Positions 18,015-27,140 of a stretch of 64,000 nt of DNA are shown here, piece by piece. Both the position numbers and the translations under genes were made by a program. The notes beneath the pieces were generated by a model. It did not search any database. It saw only the letters and a list, made by a program, of their open reading frames with translations, and had not been told where the DNA came from. Numbering within the stretch: the stretch's first letter is position 1; each line of letters starts with the position of its first letter. The DNA is from Streptomyces sp. SAT1 (lineage in GTDB: Bacteria > Actinomycetota > Actinomycetes > Streptomycetales > Streptomycetaceae): NCBI RefSeq assembly GCF_001654495.1, contig NZ_CP015849.1, positions 2,556,501-2,620,500 of the forward strand, written 5' to 3'.

Positions 18015-18391
18015 CCGGTTTCCATGCACGTGGCCGTATCTTTTCAGCCAACTTCTTGAACGGGCGCATCCCCCGCCCCTGCACCCCCTCAACCCCCGTT
18101 TGACCTGCAAGAAAAGGGTCTCAGGGCCCCTGCGCACCCTACGTGGATTGGCCACCGCCACAAGGCGCACTTCCCTGCGCGCTGTGGGAGTGCAACGCTT
18201 CGTGATCGAATGCTTCACGCCAAGTTGCCATGTCGACAATGTGCCGGGTGTCGAACTGGTCACCGCGGCACGGCGGGACACAGTAGATTCGATCTTGATG
18301 TCTTACGGCGGGGGACTCGTGCAGGACCGAGGGGAAACGTGCAGGAGCGACACAACCGAGGAGCCGCGACCACCGAGGGGGGCTTAGCAGT
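18015..18391. promoter_or_regulatory. Long adpA upstream region
   Basis: 377 bp without a gene, as expected for the heavily regulated adpA promoter. A TAGATT -10-like hexamer is at about 18283-18288. I could not find a convincing gamma-butyrolactone-receptor site or a full match to the AdpA consensus TGGCSNGWWY; TGGCCGTATC near 18032 deviates at one key position. Confidence 0.4.
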
Positions 18392-19609
18392 ATGAGCCAC
18401 GACTCCACTGCCGCGCCGGAAAACGCGGTCCGGAAACTGTCCGGGCGCCGCCGCAAGGAGATCGTCGCGGTGCTGCTGTTCAGCGGCGGCCCCATCTTCG
18501 AGAGTTCCATACCGCTTTCGGTGTTCGGGATCGACCGCCAGGACGCCGGAGTGCCGCGCTACCGCCTGCTGGTGGCGGCCGGCGAGGACGGCCCGCTGCG
18601 GACCACAGGGGGCCTGGAACTCACCGCGCCACATGGCCTGGAAGCGATCTCACGCGCGGGCACGGTCGTCGTGCCCGCCTGGCGTTCGATCACCGCGCCA
18701 CCGCCCGAGGAGGCGCTCGACGCGCTGCGCCGGGCACACGAAGAGGGCGCCCGCATCGTGGGCCTGTGCACCGGGGCCTTCGTGCTGGCCGCCGCCGGCC
18801 TGCTGGACGGCCGCCCGGCGACCACCCACTGGATGTACGCGCCGACGCTGGCCAAGCGCTATCCGTCGGTGCACGTCGATCCGCGGGAGCTGTTCGTCGA
18901 CGACGGCGACGTGCTGACGTCAGCCGGCACGGCCGCCGGGATCGACCTGTGCCTGCACATCGTGCGCACGGACCACGGCAACGAGGCGGCCGGCGCGCTG
19001 GCCCGCCGCCTGGTGGTCCCGCCGCGCCGCAGCGGAGGCCAGGAACGCTACCTGGACAGGTCTTTACCGGAGGAGATCGGCGCCGACCCGCTCGCCGAGG
19101 TCGTCGCCTGGGCGCTGGAGCACCTCCACGAGCAGTTCGACGTGGAGACGCTCGCGGCACGGGCGTACATGAGCCGCCGTACGTTCGACCGCCGGTTCCG
19201 CTCGCTGACCGGGAGCGCGCCGCTGCAGTGGCTGATCACCCAGCGGGTGCTCCAGGCGCAGCGGCTGCTGGAGACGTCCGACTACTCGGTGGACGAGGTC
19301 GCGGGCCGCTGCGGCTTCCGCTCGCCGGTGGCACTGCGCGGCCACTTCCGGCGGCAGCTGGGCTCGTCCCCGGCCGCCTACCGGGCGGCGTACCGGGCGC
19401 GCAGGCCGCAGGGCGAGCGACCGGTCGACGCCGCCGAGGCGCCGCTGGGCGCGGCGGGCCCGGGTGCCGGGACGGCCCAGATCCTGGGCGTCCCGCAGCC
19501 CTCCGGCCCGGTGTCCGCGCTGCACCCGGAGGGTCCGCTCCAGCACACGGTCCGCCGGGCACCGGCGGCCCTCTCGGGCAGCCTGCCGGGCCAGCGCAGC
19601 GGCGGCTGA
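18392..19609 (+). CDS. adpA: AraC-family developmental regulator AdpA (BldH)
   Basis: 405 aa. The N-terminal DJ-1/PfpI-like dimer domain (about 25-200; GLCTGAFVLAAAGLLDGRPATTHW holds the pseudo-nucleophile elbow) is joined by a linker to a C-terminal AraC/XylS DNA-binding domain (about 235-330; SRRTFDRRFRSLTGSAPLQW and VDEVAGRCGFRSPVALRGHF). AdpA activates genes for aerial growth and antibiotics. Codon 225 (19064-19066) is TTA, in RSLPEE in the linker, so translation needs the bldA leucyl-tRNA, a conserved feature of adpA. The oligoribonuclease gene follows, as in other streptomycetes. The C-terminal 70 residues are low in complexity and variable. Confidence 0.96.
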   Translation: MSHDSTAAPENAVRKLSGRRRKEIVAVLLFSGGPIFESSIPLSVFGIDRQDAGVPRYRLLVAAGEDGPLRTTGGLELTAPHGLEAISRAGTVVVPAWRSITAPPPEEALDALRRAHEEGARIVGLCTGAFVLAAAGLLDGRPATTHWMYAPTLAKRYPSVHVDPRELFVDDGDVLTSAGTAAGIDLCLHIVRTDHGNEAAGALARRLVVPPRRSGGQERYLDRSLPEEIGADPLAEVVAWALEHLHEQFDVETLAARAYMSRRTFDRRFRSLTGSAPLQWLITQRVLQAQRLLETSDYSVDEVAGRCGFRSPVALRGHFRRQLGSSPAAYRAAYRARRPQGERPVDAAEAPLGAAGPGAGTAQILGVPQPSGPVSALHPEGPLQHTVRRAPAALSGSLPGQRSGG

Positions 19610-19673
19610 GGCACCCCCGGGAAAACCGGGAAACCGGGAAACCGGGAAAACCGGGAAACCGGGGAAGCCGGGA
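19608..19673. repeat. CCGGGAAA-type tandem repeat after adpA
   Basis: Six or more copies of an 8-10-bp unit ACCGGGAAA with one-base length variation, ending in CCGGGAAGC. Strand-asymmetric (A+G rich on plus). It starts at the adpA stop and lies before the adpA terminator. Confidence 0.7.
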
Positions 19674-19683
19674 AGCACATACG

Positions 19684-19730
19684 CCGGTCCGGGGCGGGAG
19701 CGCACACACCGCGCTTCCGCCCCGGACCGG
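19684..19730. terminator. 20-bp hairpin between adpA and ornA
   Basis: Arms 19684-19703 and 19711-19730 pair over 20 bp with a single G-U, loop ACACACC. Very stable. It ends 74 bp before the ornA start, so it should isolate ornA from adpA read-through. Confidence 0.85.
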
Positions 19731-19804
19731 TCCGCCCGCATCGGTCCGGCCGGACCGGTGCACGGTCGGTCCGGCCCGCCGCGGCTCGCCGTAAGGTGAG
19801 ACAC

Positions 19805-20413
19805 ATGAACGATCGCATGGTGTGGATCGACTGCGAGATGACCGGCCTCTCGCTGTCCGACGACGCTCTCATCGAGGTGGCCGCCCTCGTCACCGACTCC
19901 GAGCTGAACGTGCTCGGCGAGGGGGTCGACATCGTCATCCGCCCGCCGGACGCGGCGCTGGAGACGATGCCGGAGGTGGTGCGTCAGATGCACACCGCGT
20001 CCGGCCTGCTGGCCGAACTGCCCGGCGGCACGACGCTCCAGGACGCCGAGGAGCAGGTGCTCGCCTATGTCCGCGAGCATGTGAAGGAGCCCGGCAAGGC
20101 GCCCCTGTGCGGGAACTCGGTCGGCACCGACCGCGGCTTCCTGCTGCGCGACATGCCGGCCCTGGAGGGCCACCTCCACTACCGCATCGTCGACGTCTCC
20201 TCGATCAAGGAGCTGGCCCGCCGCTGGTACCCGAGGGCGTACTTCAACAGCCCCGAGAAGAACGGCAACCACCGCGCCCTCGCCGACATCCGCGAGTCCA
20301 TCGCGGAGCTGCGCTACTACCGCGAGGCCGTCTTCGTCCCGCAGCCCGGCCCCGATTCCGACACCGCCAAGGCGATCGCCGCGAAGTACGTCCTCCCTGC
20401 TCAGCAGGGCTAG
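19805..20413 (+). CDS. orn: Oligoribonuclease
   Basis: 202 aa DEDDh 3'-5' exoribonuclease that degrades 2-5-nt RNAs and pGpG. Visible catalytic blocks: [11 protein letters not shown] (Asp, Glu), [13 protein letters not shown], and NHRALADI (His, Asp) near residue 157. Start ATG 19805 with AAGGTGAG before it; an in-frame ATG three codons earlier is less well spaced. It is called ornA in streptomycetes, sits next to adpA, and is needed for normal growth and sporulation. Because it clears pGpG, it connects functionally with the cyclic-di-GMP enzyme at 49940. Confidence 0.96.
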   Translation: MNDRMVWIDCEMTGLSLSDDALIEVAALVTDSELNVLGEGVDIVIRPPDAALETMPEVVRQMHTASGLLAELPGGTTLQDAEEQVLAYVREHVKEPGKAPLCGNSVGTDRGFLLRDMPALEGHLHYRIVDVSSIKELARRWYPRAYFNSPEKNGNHRALADIRESIAELRYYREAVFVPQPGPDSDTAKAIAAKYVLPAQQG

Positions 20414-20524
20414 AAGGGTCCCGCGAAGGGGCGCCGCGAAAGTCGTGCGCGAGCACCCCTTCGGACCCTGTACACTTTTTCTCGGCCGGTCGGAGAAGCG
20501 AAAGCCTCCTCCACCACCGGTCAT

Positions 20525-20598
20525 GGTGGGTGTAGCTCAGCTGGTAGAGCACCTGGTTGTGGTCCAGGATGCCGCGGGTTCGAGTCCCGTCACTCACC
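20525..20598 (+). tRNA. tRNA-His (GTG)
   Basis: Cloverleaf folds: acceptor GTGGGTG (20526-20532) with CACTCAC (20591-20597), anticodon GTG in loop TTGTGGT, T-arm GTTCGAGTC. G at 20525 can serve as the extra G-1 that pairs with the C73 discriminator, typical of tRNA-His. CCA is not encoded. Confidence 0.97.
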
Positions 20599-20604
20599 CT
20601 CACC

Positions 20605-20647
20605 GAAGAAGCCGGTGACCCGGGAATCCAGGGTCACCGGCTTCTTC
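20605..20647 (+). terminator. tRNA-His terminator
   Basis: 17-bp perfect stem (20605-20621 with 20631-20647) and 9-nt loop, 7 bp after the tRNA. Confidence 0.9.
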
Positions 20648-20728
20648 CGTCTCCGCCGCGGACACCCGGGCACGGCCGGCCGGTGCGGAGCGGGCCGGTG
20701 CCGTCGGCGGCTCGTCGCGCCCCTCCCC

Positions 20729-21193
20729 TCAGTCCGGCAGGTTCCCGTCGCCGCCCAGGTTGGCGACCATGCGGCGCAGGACGTCGATCGTGGTCGCGAA
20801 GTCGGCCGGGTCGATGCCCTCGTGCGTCTGCCGGTGGACGCGTGCGCCGCGTTGCCTGGCGCGGCCGAGGCCGCTCTCGCCCGCCTCGGTCAGAGTCATG
20901 AGTCCCGCGTCCTCCGTGAGCCAGCCGCGGCCGGTGAGGTCGTCGAAGACGGCGTCGAAGTCGGTACCGAGGTCGTCCCACTTCGCCAGCCGCTCGGTCA
21001 GTGCCGCGCGGGTCCACCTGCCGGGGGCCCCGGCCACGTGGTTGAGCGTCCACCAGTGCGGCTGTGTGAGGTCCTCCACCGCCAGTTGCTCACGGATGGC
21101 GCCGACCACCAGCCGGTAGGCCACGCCGGTCCACGCCCCGATGGGCTGGGCGGCCAACTCCTCCTGCGTGTACTCCTTGAGCGTCGCGCTCAT
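20729..21193 (-). CDS. MarR-like winged-helix regulator
   Basis: 154 aa. A helical N-terminus (YRLVVGAIREQLAVEDLTQPHWWTLNHV) precedes a winged helix (TRAALTERLAKWDDLGTDFDAVFDDLTGRGWLTEDAGLMTLTEAG). The order fits small MarR/PadR-type transcription factors. Ligand and targets are unknown. It is divergent from the acetyltransferase gene, with 115 bp between them, and might regulate it. Confidence 0.75.
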   Translation of the reverse strand: MSATLKEYTQEELAAQPIGAWTGVAYRLVVGAIREQLAVEDLTQPHWWTLNHVAGAPGRWTRAALTERLAKWDDLGTDFDAVFDDLTGRGWLTEDAGLMTLTEAGESGLGRARQRGARVHRQTHEGIDPADFATTIDVLRRMVANLGGDGNLPD

Positions 21194-21308
21194 GTGCCTC
21201 TGCCTCTCCTCATGCCTCTTGATCGACGGAATACGATGACCGTAGAACCTCAGGTTTGGTCGAGGTCAAGGACCGGGATGTCGTTCCCCGGAGGCTGGAG
21301 GGTGCCCC

Positions 21309-21818
21309 GTGCGTGCCGAGCGTGTCAGTACCGAGCGGCTGGAGCTCGTCCCGCTGCGGGTGGAGCACGCCCGGGAGATGGCCGGGGTGCTGGGTGACCC
21401 GGAGTTGTACGGGTTCATCGGCGGGGAGCCGCTGGACGAGGAGGGGCTGGCCGCGCGTTACGAGCGGCTGGTGGGCGGGTCCGGGGAGGCGGGGGTCTCC
21501 TGGTGCAACTGGGTGCTGCGGCTGCGGTCCGGCGGGCAGTTGGCGGGCACCGTGCAGGCCACGGTGCACGGCCGGGAGACGGCCGAGATCGCATGGGTCG
21601 TGGGGACGGCCTGGCAGGGGCGCGGGTTCGCCTCCGAGGCGGCGCGGGCGCTGGTCGCCCTGCTCGGGCGGGCCGGTGTCGGCACGGTCGTCGCGCACAT
21701 CCACCCCGGGCACCACGCCTCCGCCGCGGTCGCCACCGCCGCCGGGCTCGCCCCGACCGGGGAGACACAGGACGGCGAGAGGGTGTGGCGGGGGACGGCA
21801 CCGGCGCCCCTGCGGTGA
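21309..21818 (+). CDS. GNAT-family N-acetyltransferase (RimJ-like)
   Basis: 169 aa from GTG 21309. The GNAT fold is clear: N-terminal STERLELVPLRVEHARE, acetyl-CoA loop IAWVVGTAWQGRGFASEAARALV (R/Q-x2-G-x-G/A), and AAVATAAGLAPTGE near the end. It transfers acetyl from acetyl-CoA to an unknown amine, perhaps a protein N-terminus or drug. It converges on the LacI gene with only 13 bp between stops and no terminator visible. Confidence 0.85.
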   Translation: MRAERVSTERLELVPLRVEHAREMAGVLGDPELYGFIGGEPLDEEGLAARYERLVGGSGEAGVSWCNWVLRLRSGGQLAGTVQATVHGRETAEIAWVVGTAWQGRGFASEAARALVALLGRAGVGTVVAHIHPGHHASAAVATAAGLAPTGETQDGERVWRGTAPAPLR

Positions 21819-21831
21819 CCGCCGGGGCGCG

Positions 21832-22887
21832 TCAGGAGGACGTACGGACCACCAGTTCGGTGGCCAGCACCGCGTGCCGCCGCTCGGGGGCGGCCGACTC
21901 GGGCGGGCGGCGGTCGGCGATCTCGGTGAGCAGCAGGTCGATCATGGCGCGGCCCATCTCCTCGATGGGCTGGCGGACGCTGGTCAGCGGCGGGTCCATG
22001 TGGCGGGCGATGGCCGAGTCGTCGTAGCCGACCAGCGCCACGTCGTCCGGGATGCGGCGGCCCGAGGCCCGCAGCACCTGGCGGGCACCGGCCGCGGTGA
22101 CGTCCGAACCGGCGAAGACCGCGTCGAGGGCGGGCTCGCGCTCCAGCAGCCGGGCCATCGCCCGGTGCCCGCCCTCCTCGGTGAAGTCGCCCTGCTCGAT
22201 GAGGTGTTCGTCCTCGGTGAGACCGGCGTCGGCGAGCGCGTCGCGGTAGCCGTCGACGCGCCGCTGGGCACCGTAGACGTCCATGTGGCCGGTGATGTGC
22301 GCGATGCGGCGGCGGCCCCGGGAGAGCAGGTGCTCCACCGCCGACCGGGCGCCCCCGTAGTTGTCGGAGTCCACGGACGTCAGCGCCTCGGCCGCCGAGC
22401 GCGGTCCGCTGATCACCGCCGGGATGCCGAGCTGGGCGACCAGGTCCGGCAGCGGGTCGTCGGCGTGCACGGACACCAGCAGCACCCCGTCCACCCGGTG
22501 CGCGGCCAGATACTGCGCAAGCCGCCTGCGTTCCCGGTCGCCGCCCGCGAAGATCAGCAGCAACTGCATCTCGGTGTCGGACAGTTCGGCGCCGACCCCG
22601 CGCAGCATGTCCGAGAAGTACGGCTCGGCGAAGAACCGGGTCTCCGGCTCCGGGACGACCAGCGCGATGGCGTCGGTGCGGTTGGCGGCCAGCGCGCGGG
22701 CGGCGGTGTTGGGGACGTAGCCGAGTTCGGCGACGGCCGCCTCCACGGCCGCGCGGGTGGCGTCGCTGACCCGGGGCGAACCGTTGATCACGCGGGAGAC
22801 CGTGCCGCGGCCCACCCCGGCGCGGGCGGCGACCTCCTCCAGGGTCGGCCGGCCGCCACCCCGGCCCCGCCCACCGTTGCCCGCCAT
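21832..22887 (-). CDS. LacI-family regulator (CebR paralogue)
   Basis: 351 aa. The N-terminal LacI helix-turn-helix and hinge (PTLEEVAARAGVGRGTVSRV, NTAARALAANRTDAIALVVP) is followed by a periplasmic-binding-like sugar domain ending DPPLTSVRQPIEEMGRAMIDLLL. Start ATG 22887 with GGAAGG before it; longer upstream frames are low-complexity. It follows bglC on the same strand with a 184-bp gap. It is closely similar along its whole length to the divergent regulator at 29413, so one is a duplicate; its DNA-recognition segment VGRGTVSRVING is identical, so both should bind TGGGAGCGCTCCCA. Confidence 0.9.
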   Translation of the reverse strand: MAGNGGRGRGGGRPTLEEVAARAGVGRGTVSRVINGSPRVSDATRAAVEAAVAELGYVPNTAARALAANRTDAIALVVPEPETRFFAEPYFSDMLRGVGAELSDTEMQLLLIFAGGDRERRRLAQYLAAHRVDGVLLVSVHADDPLPDLVAQLGIPAVISGPRSAAEALTSVDSDNYGGARSAVEHLLSRGRRRIAHITGHMDVYGAQRRVDGYRDALADAGLTEDEHLIEQGDFTEEGGHRAMARLLEREPALDAVFAGSDVTAAGARQVLRASGRRIPDDVALVGYDDSAIARHMDPPLTSVRQPIEEMGRAMIDLLLTEIADRRPPESAAPERRHAVLATELVVRTSS

Positions 22888-23011
22888 AGTCGCCGCCTTC
22901 CGTTCACCCCGCCGACAGGCCGGGAACCCAGGCCAGGAATCTAACAGCCGGGGGCACGGCCGCCCCCTCCCCCACCGCCGCGCGGGCAGCGGCGAGAGGG
23001 GGACGGAAGGG

Positions 23012-23063
23012 AACGGAAGGAACACGAAAGGGAGACGAAAGGGAGGCGAAAGGGAGAGGGGGC
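23012..23063. repeat. GGGAG(G/A)CGAAA purine repeat
   Basis: Three to four copies of an 11-12-bp unit CGAAAGGGAG(G/A), all purine apart from the C, between bglC and the second lacI. Confidence 0.6.
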
Positions 23064-23071
23064 GTCCGCGC

Positions 23072-24517
23072 TCAGCCGGCCGAGGGCAGCGCGTTGTCCC
23101 GGATCACCCCGGCGTACCAGTGGGCGCTCTCCTTGGGGATGCGGCGCTGGGTGCCGTAGTCGACGTAGACGGCGCCGAAGCGCTTCGAGTAGCCGTAGGA
23201 CCACTCGAAGTTGTCCAGCAGCGACCACAGGAAGTACCCGCGCACGTCCGCCCCGTCCGCCACCGCCCGGCGCACGGCGTCCAGGTGGGCGTGGAGGTAG
23301 GCGATCCGGCGCGGGTCGTTGACCCGGCCCTCGGGCGAGACGTAGTCGTCGAAGGCGGCGCCGTTCTCCATGACCATCAGCGGCAGCTCGGGGTGGGAGG
23401 CGGCCAGGCCGGTCAGCAGGGTGTGCAGGCCACTGGCGTCGATGGCCCAGTTCATCGCGGTGAGCTGGTCGTTGGCCAGGTGGAAGGCGACGCGGTCGGA
23501 GCCGGTCCACGGGGAGTGCTCGCTCGCGCCGTGGCCGTCGTTCTTGGTGGCGGCGCCGTCGGCGGAGTGGGAGACCACGGTCGGCGCGTAGTAGTTGACG
23601 CCGAGCACGTCCAGCGGGCGGGAGATCTCCGCCAGGTCGCCGTCGTGCACCAGCGTGCCCCAGTCCACGAGGTGGGCGGTGTCGTCGAGCAGGTCCTGCG
23701 GGTAGGCGCCGTCCAGGATCGGGCCGGTGAAGATCCGGTTGCCGACCGCGTCGATGCGCCGCGCGGCCTCGGCGTCCTCGGGGCTGCCGGTCAGCGGGCG
23801 CACCTGGTGCAGATTGAGCGTGATGGACGTCTGCGCGGACGCGGGCAGCACGGAACGCAGCGCGCCGACCGCCTGCCCGTGGGCGAGGTTCAGGTGGTGC
23901 GCGGCGCGCAGGGTGGCGGCCGGGTCGGTACGCCCCGGGGCGTGCACGCCGGAGCCGTAGCCGAGGAACGCCGAGCACCAGGGCTCGTTGAGGGTGGTCC
24001 ACACGCCGACGCGGTCGCCGAGGGCGCGGGCGGTCATCTCGGCGTACTCGGCGAAGCGGTGCGCGGTGTCGCGGTGCGGCCAGCCGCCGGCGTCCTCCAG
24101 CTCCTGGGGCAGGTCCCAGTGGTAGAGGGTGGCGACCGGGGTGATGCCCGCCGCCAGCAGCTCGTCGGTGAGCCGGCGGTAGAAGTCGAGGCCGCGTTCG
24201 ACGGCGGGCCCGCGGCCGGTGGGCTGCACCCGGGACCAGGAGACGGAGAAGCGGTACGCCTTGAGGCCGAGGTCCTTCATCAGGGCCACGTCGTCGCGGT
24301 AGCGGTGGTAGTGGTCGGCGGCGATGTCGCCGGTGTCGCCGTTGAGGACCTTGCCGGGGGTGTGGCTGAAGGTGTCCCAGATGGAGGGGGTGCGGCCGTC
24401 CTCGGCCGCGGCGCCCTCCACCTGGTAGGCGGCGGTGGCGGCGCCCCAGACGAAACCCGTGGGGAAGGACGTGCCGGAGGACGGCCGGGCGGTGGTCTCG
24501 GGTCGTACGGCGGTCAT
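23072..24517 (-). CDS. bglC: GH1 beta-glucosidase (BglC-like)
   Basis: 481 aa, cytoplasmic (no signal), the normal GH1 size. Acid/base Glu is in [16 protein letters not shown], nucleophile Glu in [27 protein letters not shown] closes the active site. It splits cellobiose or another beta-glucoside imported by the ABC genes directly upstream. Start ATG 24517. The operator at 24520-24533 contains GGGAG and also serves as ribosome site. The distance from the permease gene is 191 bp, with a G-rich tract in between, so it may have its own promoter. Paralogue at 30731. Confidence 0.93.
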   Translation of the reverse strand: MTAVRPETTARPSSGTSFPTGFVWGAATAAYQVEGAAAEDGRTPSIWDTFSHTPGKVLNGDTGDIAADHYHRYRDDVALMKDLGLKAYRFSVSWSRVQPTGRGPAVERGLDFYRRLTDELLAAGITPVATLYHWDLPQELEDAGGWPHRDTAHRFAEYAEMTARALGDRVGVWTTLNEPWCSAFLGYGSGVHAPGRTDPAATLRAAHHLNLAHGQAVGALRSVLPASAQTSITLNLHQVRPLTGSPEDAEAARRIDAVGNRIFTGPILDGAYPQDLLDDTAHLVDWGTLVHDGDLAEISRPLDVLGVNYYAPTVVSHSADGAATKNDGHGASEHSPWTGSDRVAFHLANDQLTAMNWAIDASGLHTLLTGLAASHPELPLMVMENGAAFDDYVSPEGRVNDPRRIAYLHAHLDAVRRAVADGADVRGYFLWSLLDNFEWSYGYSKRFGAVYVDYGTQRRIPKESAHWYAGVIRDNALPSAG

Positions 24518-24519
24518 GG

Positions 24520-24533
24520 TGAGAGCGCTCCCA
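24520..24533. promoter_or_regulatory. CebR box overlapping the bglC ribosome site
   Basis: On the minus strand TGGGAGCGCTCTCA, 13 of 14 matches to the CebR operator TGGGAGCGCTCCCA, ending 2 bp before the bglC ATG. Its GGGAG is the only Shine-Dalgarno candidate. Confidence 0.8.
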
Positions 24534-24636
24534 GAGTGGCGTGCAGGTGACGGGCGGAAAGGGCCCGGACCGGGGTCCGGTGGGGGGATGCGGGCGGGCG
24601 CCGGGGTGTGCGCCCGGCCCGCAGGCGAGGCGGTAC

Positions 24637-24683
24637 GGGGAGGGGGGAGGGGTGAGAGGGGGGAGGGGTGAGAGGGGGGTGGG
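24637..24683 (+). repeat. G-rich tract with 16-bp tandem repeat
   Basis: Runs of 4-6 G separated by A, TGAGA or T; two exact copies of AGGGGTGAGAGGGGGG (24648-24663, 24664-24679). At least four G-runs, so a G-quadruplex could form on the plus strand. It lies between cebG and bglC, whose transcripts would carry the C-rich complement. Confidence 0.7.
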
Positions 24684-24708
24684 AAGGCGGCGGGGCGGGT
24701 GCGGGAGG

Positions 24709-25629
24709 TCAGCCCTTCACCGCGCCCGCCATGATGCCTCCGACGATCTGCTTGCCGAAGACGATGAAGACCAGCAGCAGCGGAAGCGTGCTGACCAGCG
24801 CGCCCGCCATGACGATGCTCTGGTCGGGGGTGTAGGAGGCGCTGAGCTGGCCGAGCGCGACCTGGAGGGTCGGGTTCTCCTGGTTGAGGGCGAGGAAGGG
24901 CCAGAAGAAGTCGTTCCACGCCTGGACGAAGGTCAGCATGCCGAGCACCATCATCGCCGGGCGGGCCGCGGGCAGGACGACGCTCCACACGACGCGGATA
25001 TTGCTCGCGCCGTCCACCTTGGCCGCCTCGACCAGTTCGTAGGGCAGCGCCTCCAGCAGGTACTGGCGCATGAAGAAGACACCGAAGGCGCCGACCAGGG
25101 TCGGGAAGATCACCGACTCCAGTTTGCCGCCCCACCCGATGTCCGACATCAGCATGAAGAGCGGGACCACGCTGAGCTGCGGCGGGATCGTCAGCGTGGC
25201 GATGACGGCGGTCATCAGCGCGCCCCGGCCCCGGAAGCGCATCTTGGCGAAGGCGTAACCGGCGAGCGTGCAGAAGAACAGCGTGGCCACGGTGATGCAG
25301 CCGGCCACGATGACGCTGTTGACGATGGCCTTGCCGAGGTTGGCCTGCTCCCAGGCGGCCTGGATGTTGTGCCAGAGCTTGCCGCCCGGCACCAGTGGCG
25401 GCGGGCTGTCCAGGACCCGCTGCTGGTCGTGGGAGGCGGCCACCAGCGTCCAGTACAGCGGGAAGACCGAGCCCAGGCCGACGACGACGAGGGCGAGGTA
25501 GGTGAACGGGCCGCCCTTGAGCTGCTGGCCGGCGCCGATCTTGAAACGGCCGCGGGACCCGCCCGGGGCGGGGGCGTCCGGAGCCGGGGTGAGGTCCGGC
25601 AGGGGGGTGAGGGGACTGGTCGTGGTCAT
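24709..25629 (-). CDS. cebG: Sugar ABC transporter permease, MalG/CebG type
   Basis: 306 aa inner-membrane permease with six predicted helices after a 40-residue Pro-rich N-terminus. The cytoplasmic EAA loop reads [20 protein letters not shown] near residue 206, where the ATPase docks. C-terminus [10 protein letters not shown] is typical of CUT1 MalG partners. It starts 14 bp after the cebF stop. No ATPase is encoded nearby; in streptomycetes the shared MsiK usually energises such systems. Confidence 0.92.
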   Translation of the reverse strand: MTTTSPLTPLPDLTPAPDAPAPGGSRGRFKIGAGQQLKGGPFTYLALVVVGLGSVFPLYWTLVAASHDQQRVLDSPPPLVPGGKLWHNIQAAWEQANLGKAIVNSVIVAGCITVATLFFCTLAGYAFAKMRFRGRGALMTAVIATLTIPPQLSVVPLFMLMSDIGWGGKLESVIFPTLVGAFGVFFMRQYLLEALPYELVEAAKVDGASNIRVVWSVVLPAARPAMMVLGMLTFVQAWNDFFWPFLALNQENPTLQVALGQLSASYTPDQSIVMAGALVSTLPLLLVFIVFGKQIVGGIMAGAVKG

Positions 25630-25643
25630 CGATGTCGCTCCCG

Positions 25644-26636
25644 TCAGGCCGCGCTCTTGCGCACGAACCGGCCGACGATCCAGTTGATCAGGGCGATGAG
25701 CAGCAGCAGGACGAGCATGGCCCAGGCGACGGCCGCGGCCGGGCCCAGATGCCCCAGCTTCCAGCCGTAGTTGTAGAGATAGATGCTGAGCGTCTCGTAC
25801 TGGTGCTCGCTGCCGCCCTGGGATCCGAGGGTGCCGCCCTGGAGCAGCAGCGGCTCACCGAACAGCTGCATGGATCCGATGGTCGAGATGACGATGGTGA
25901 ACAGGATCGTCGGCCGCAGCGAGGGGATGGTCACCTTGCGGAACTGCTGCCAGCGCGTGGCGCCGTCGATCGACGCGGCCTCGTACAGATCGCTCGGCAC
26001 CGCCTGCATGGCCGCCAGGTAGATCAGGGCGTTGTAGCCGGTCCAGCGCCAGATGACGATGACCGAGACGGCGATCTTGGAGGTCCACTCCCCGTTGCCC
26101 CAGTCGGTGTTGCCCGCGCCGAAGAAGTGCAGCACCCAGTTGAGGATGCCGCCGTCGGCGCGGAAGACCAGCGCGAAGACCAGGGCGGCGGTGGCCACGG
26201 AGGTGGCGTACGGGGTGAGGATCACCGTCCGCCAGAACGTGCTGGCGCGCAGCTTGTAGTTGAGCAGATGGGCCAGGCCCAGCGCCACGAGCAACTGCGG
26301 GACGGTCGAGATGACGCCGATGACGAAGGTGTTGGAGACCGCCGTCCAGAACTCGGAGTCCTGGAGGATCTTCGAGAAGTTGTCGAAGCCGACCCACTGC
26401 GACTGGTCGAGCCCGGTCAGCTCCACCCGGTGCAGGGCGATCCAGCCGGTGTAGAGGAGCGGGTAGAGCCCGAAGGCACCGAAGACGAGGAAGAAGGGGG
26501 CGATGTACGCGTACGGCGACGCCTTGTCGTCGAAGCGCCACAGCCGGGCGCGCCACGTGTCGCGGCGGCTCGGCGCGGCGCCGGGACCGCCGGGCGGCGG
26601 GGTGTGGGCGCCCCGTACGGGGGTTGTCGTTGCCAC
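25644..26636 (-). CDS. cebF: Sugar ABC transporter permease, MalF/CebF type
   Basis: 330 aa permease with six helices (first [21 protein letters not shown]) and EAA loop [21 protein letters not shown]. It pairs with cebG, 14 bp downstream. Unusually, 964 bp of repeat-filled DNA separate it from cebE, which should be its upstream operon partner. GGGAAGG sits before the GTG or ATG start region. Substrate is inferred as cellobiose/cellotriose or a related beta-glucoside from the neighbouring GH1 genes and CebR boxes. Confidence 0.92.
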   Translation of the reverse strand: MATTTPVRGAHTPPPGGPGAAPSRRDTWRARLWRFDDKASPYAYIAPFFLVFGAFGLYPLLYTGWIALHRVELTGLDQSQWVGFDNFSKILQDSEFWTAVSNTFVIGVISTVPQLLVALGLAHLLNYKLRASTFWRTVILTPYATSVATAALVFALVFRADGGILNWVLHFFGAGNTDWGNGEWTSKIAVSVIVIWRWTGYNALIYLAAMQAVPSDLYEAASIDGATRWQQFRKVTIPSLRPTILFTIVISTIGSMQLFGEPLLLQGGTLGSQGGSEHQYETLSIYLYNYGWKLGHLGPAAAVAWAMLVLLLLIALINWIVGRFVRKSAA

Positions 26637-26760
26637 GGGGGGAGTCCTTCCCTGGGAGGGTGCGGCCGGGAACGGGTGGGAGGCGGTGCGGGGCGGGGCG
26701 GGCGGGGTGTGGTCGGCGGTCTCTGGCGGGCTGCGGGCGCCGGGGCCGCCGGGTCCCGCC

Positions 26761-26916
26761 GCCGTCCCTGCGCGGTGCGGGTGGTACTGCCGTCCCGGCG
26801 CCGCTCCTGCGCGGTGCGGGTGGTACCGCCGTCCCGGCGCCGCTCCTGCGCGGTGCGGGTGGTACCGCCGTCCCGGCGCCGCTCCTGTGTGGTGCGGGCG
26901 GTACCGCCGTCCTGGT
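26761..26916. repeat. Four tandem 39-bp repeats
   Basis: Units at 26761, 26800, 26839 and 26878. Units 2 and 3 are identical; unit 1 differs at 3-4 positions and unit 4 at about 6. Core GCGGTGCGGGTGGTACCGCC is in all with small changes. Each unit contains GGTACC and could fold. Confidence 0.9.
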
Positions 26917-26933
26917 GACGGACGGCGGTACCG
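26899..26933. terminator. 14-bp hairpin at end of the 39-bp repeat array
   Basis: CGGTACCGCCGTCC (26899-26912) pairs exactly with 26920-26933, 7-nt loop. It formed from the last repeat plus flanking sequence. It could terminate or stabilise cebE mRNA ends. Confidence 0.55.
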
Positions 26934-27126
26934 GCCGCCGCCGCCTGGGGGCGGGGCGGGATGGGCCCGGCCTGCGGGGACGGGTCCGACCTACCGGACG
27001 GGACCGGCCCGCGGGACCGGGGCCCGGCCCACGGGACAGCCGCCGTCCTGCCGGGTCGGCCGACGACCCGCGGGACGGGTGCCGACCGTGGATCGGCCCC
27101 CTTCCCCAGGGCCGGGGACGGCCTTG

Positions 27127-27140
27127 CGGGAGCGCTCACC
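27127..27140. promoter_or_regulatory. Weak CebR-like box upstream of cebFG
   Basis: CGGGAGCGCTCACC, 11 of 14 to TGGGAGCGCTCCCA with the palindromic core GAGCGCTC intact. It lies about 490 bp before cebF. It could mark a second promoter for cebFG. Confidence 0.35.

Noticed and set aside
18015..18391. Small genes or gamma-butyrolactone-receptor site upstream of adpA
   Set aside because: No frame has gene-like codon use and no convincing palindromic ARE could be found by eye.
26761..26916. Possible CRISPR array
   Set aside because: Units are contiguous with no spacers, and no cas genes lie nearby; the Cas4-like nuclease at 42202 belongs to a helicase module.
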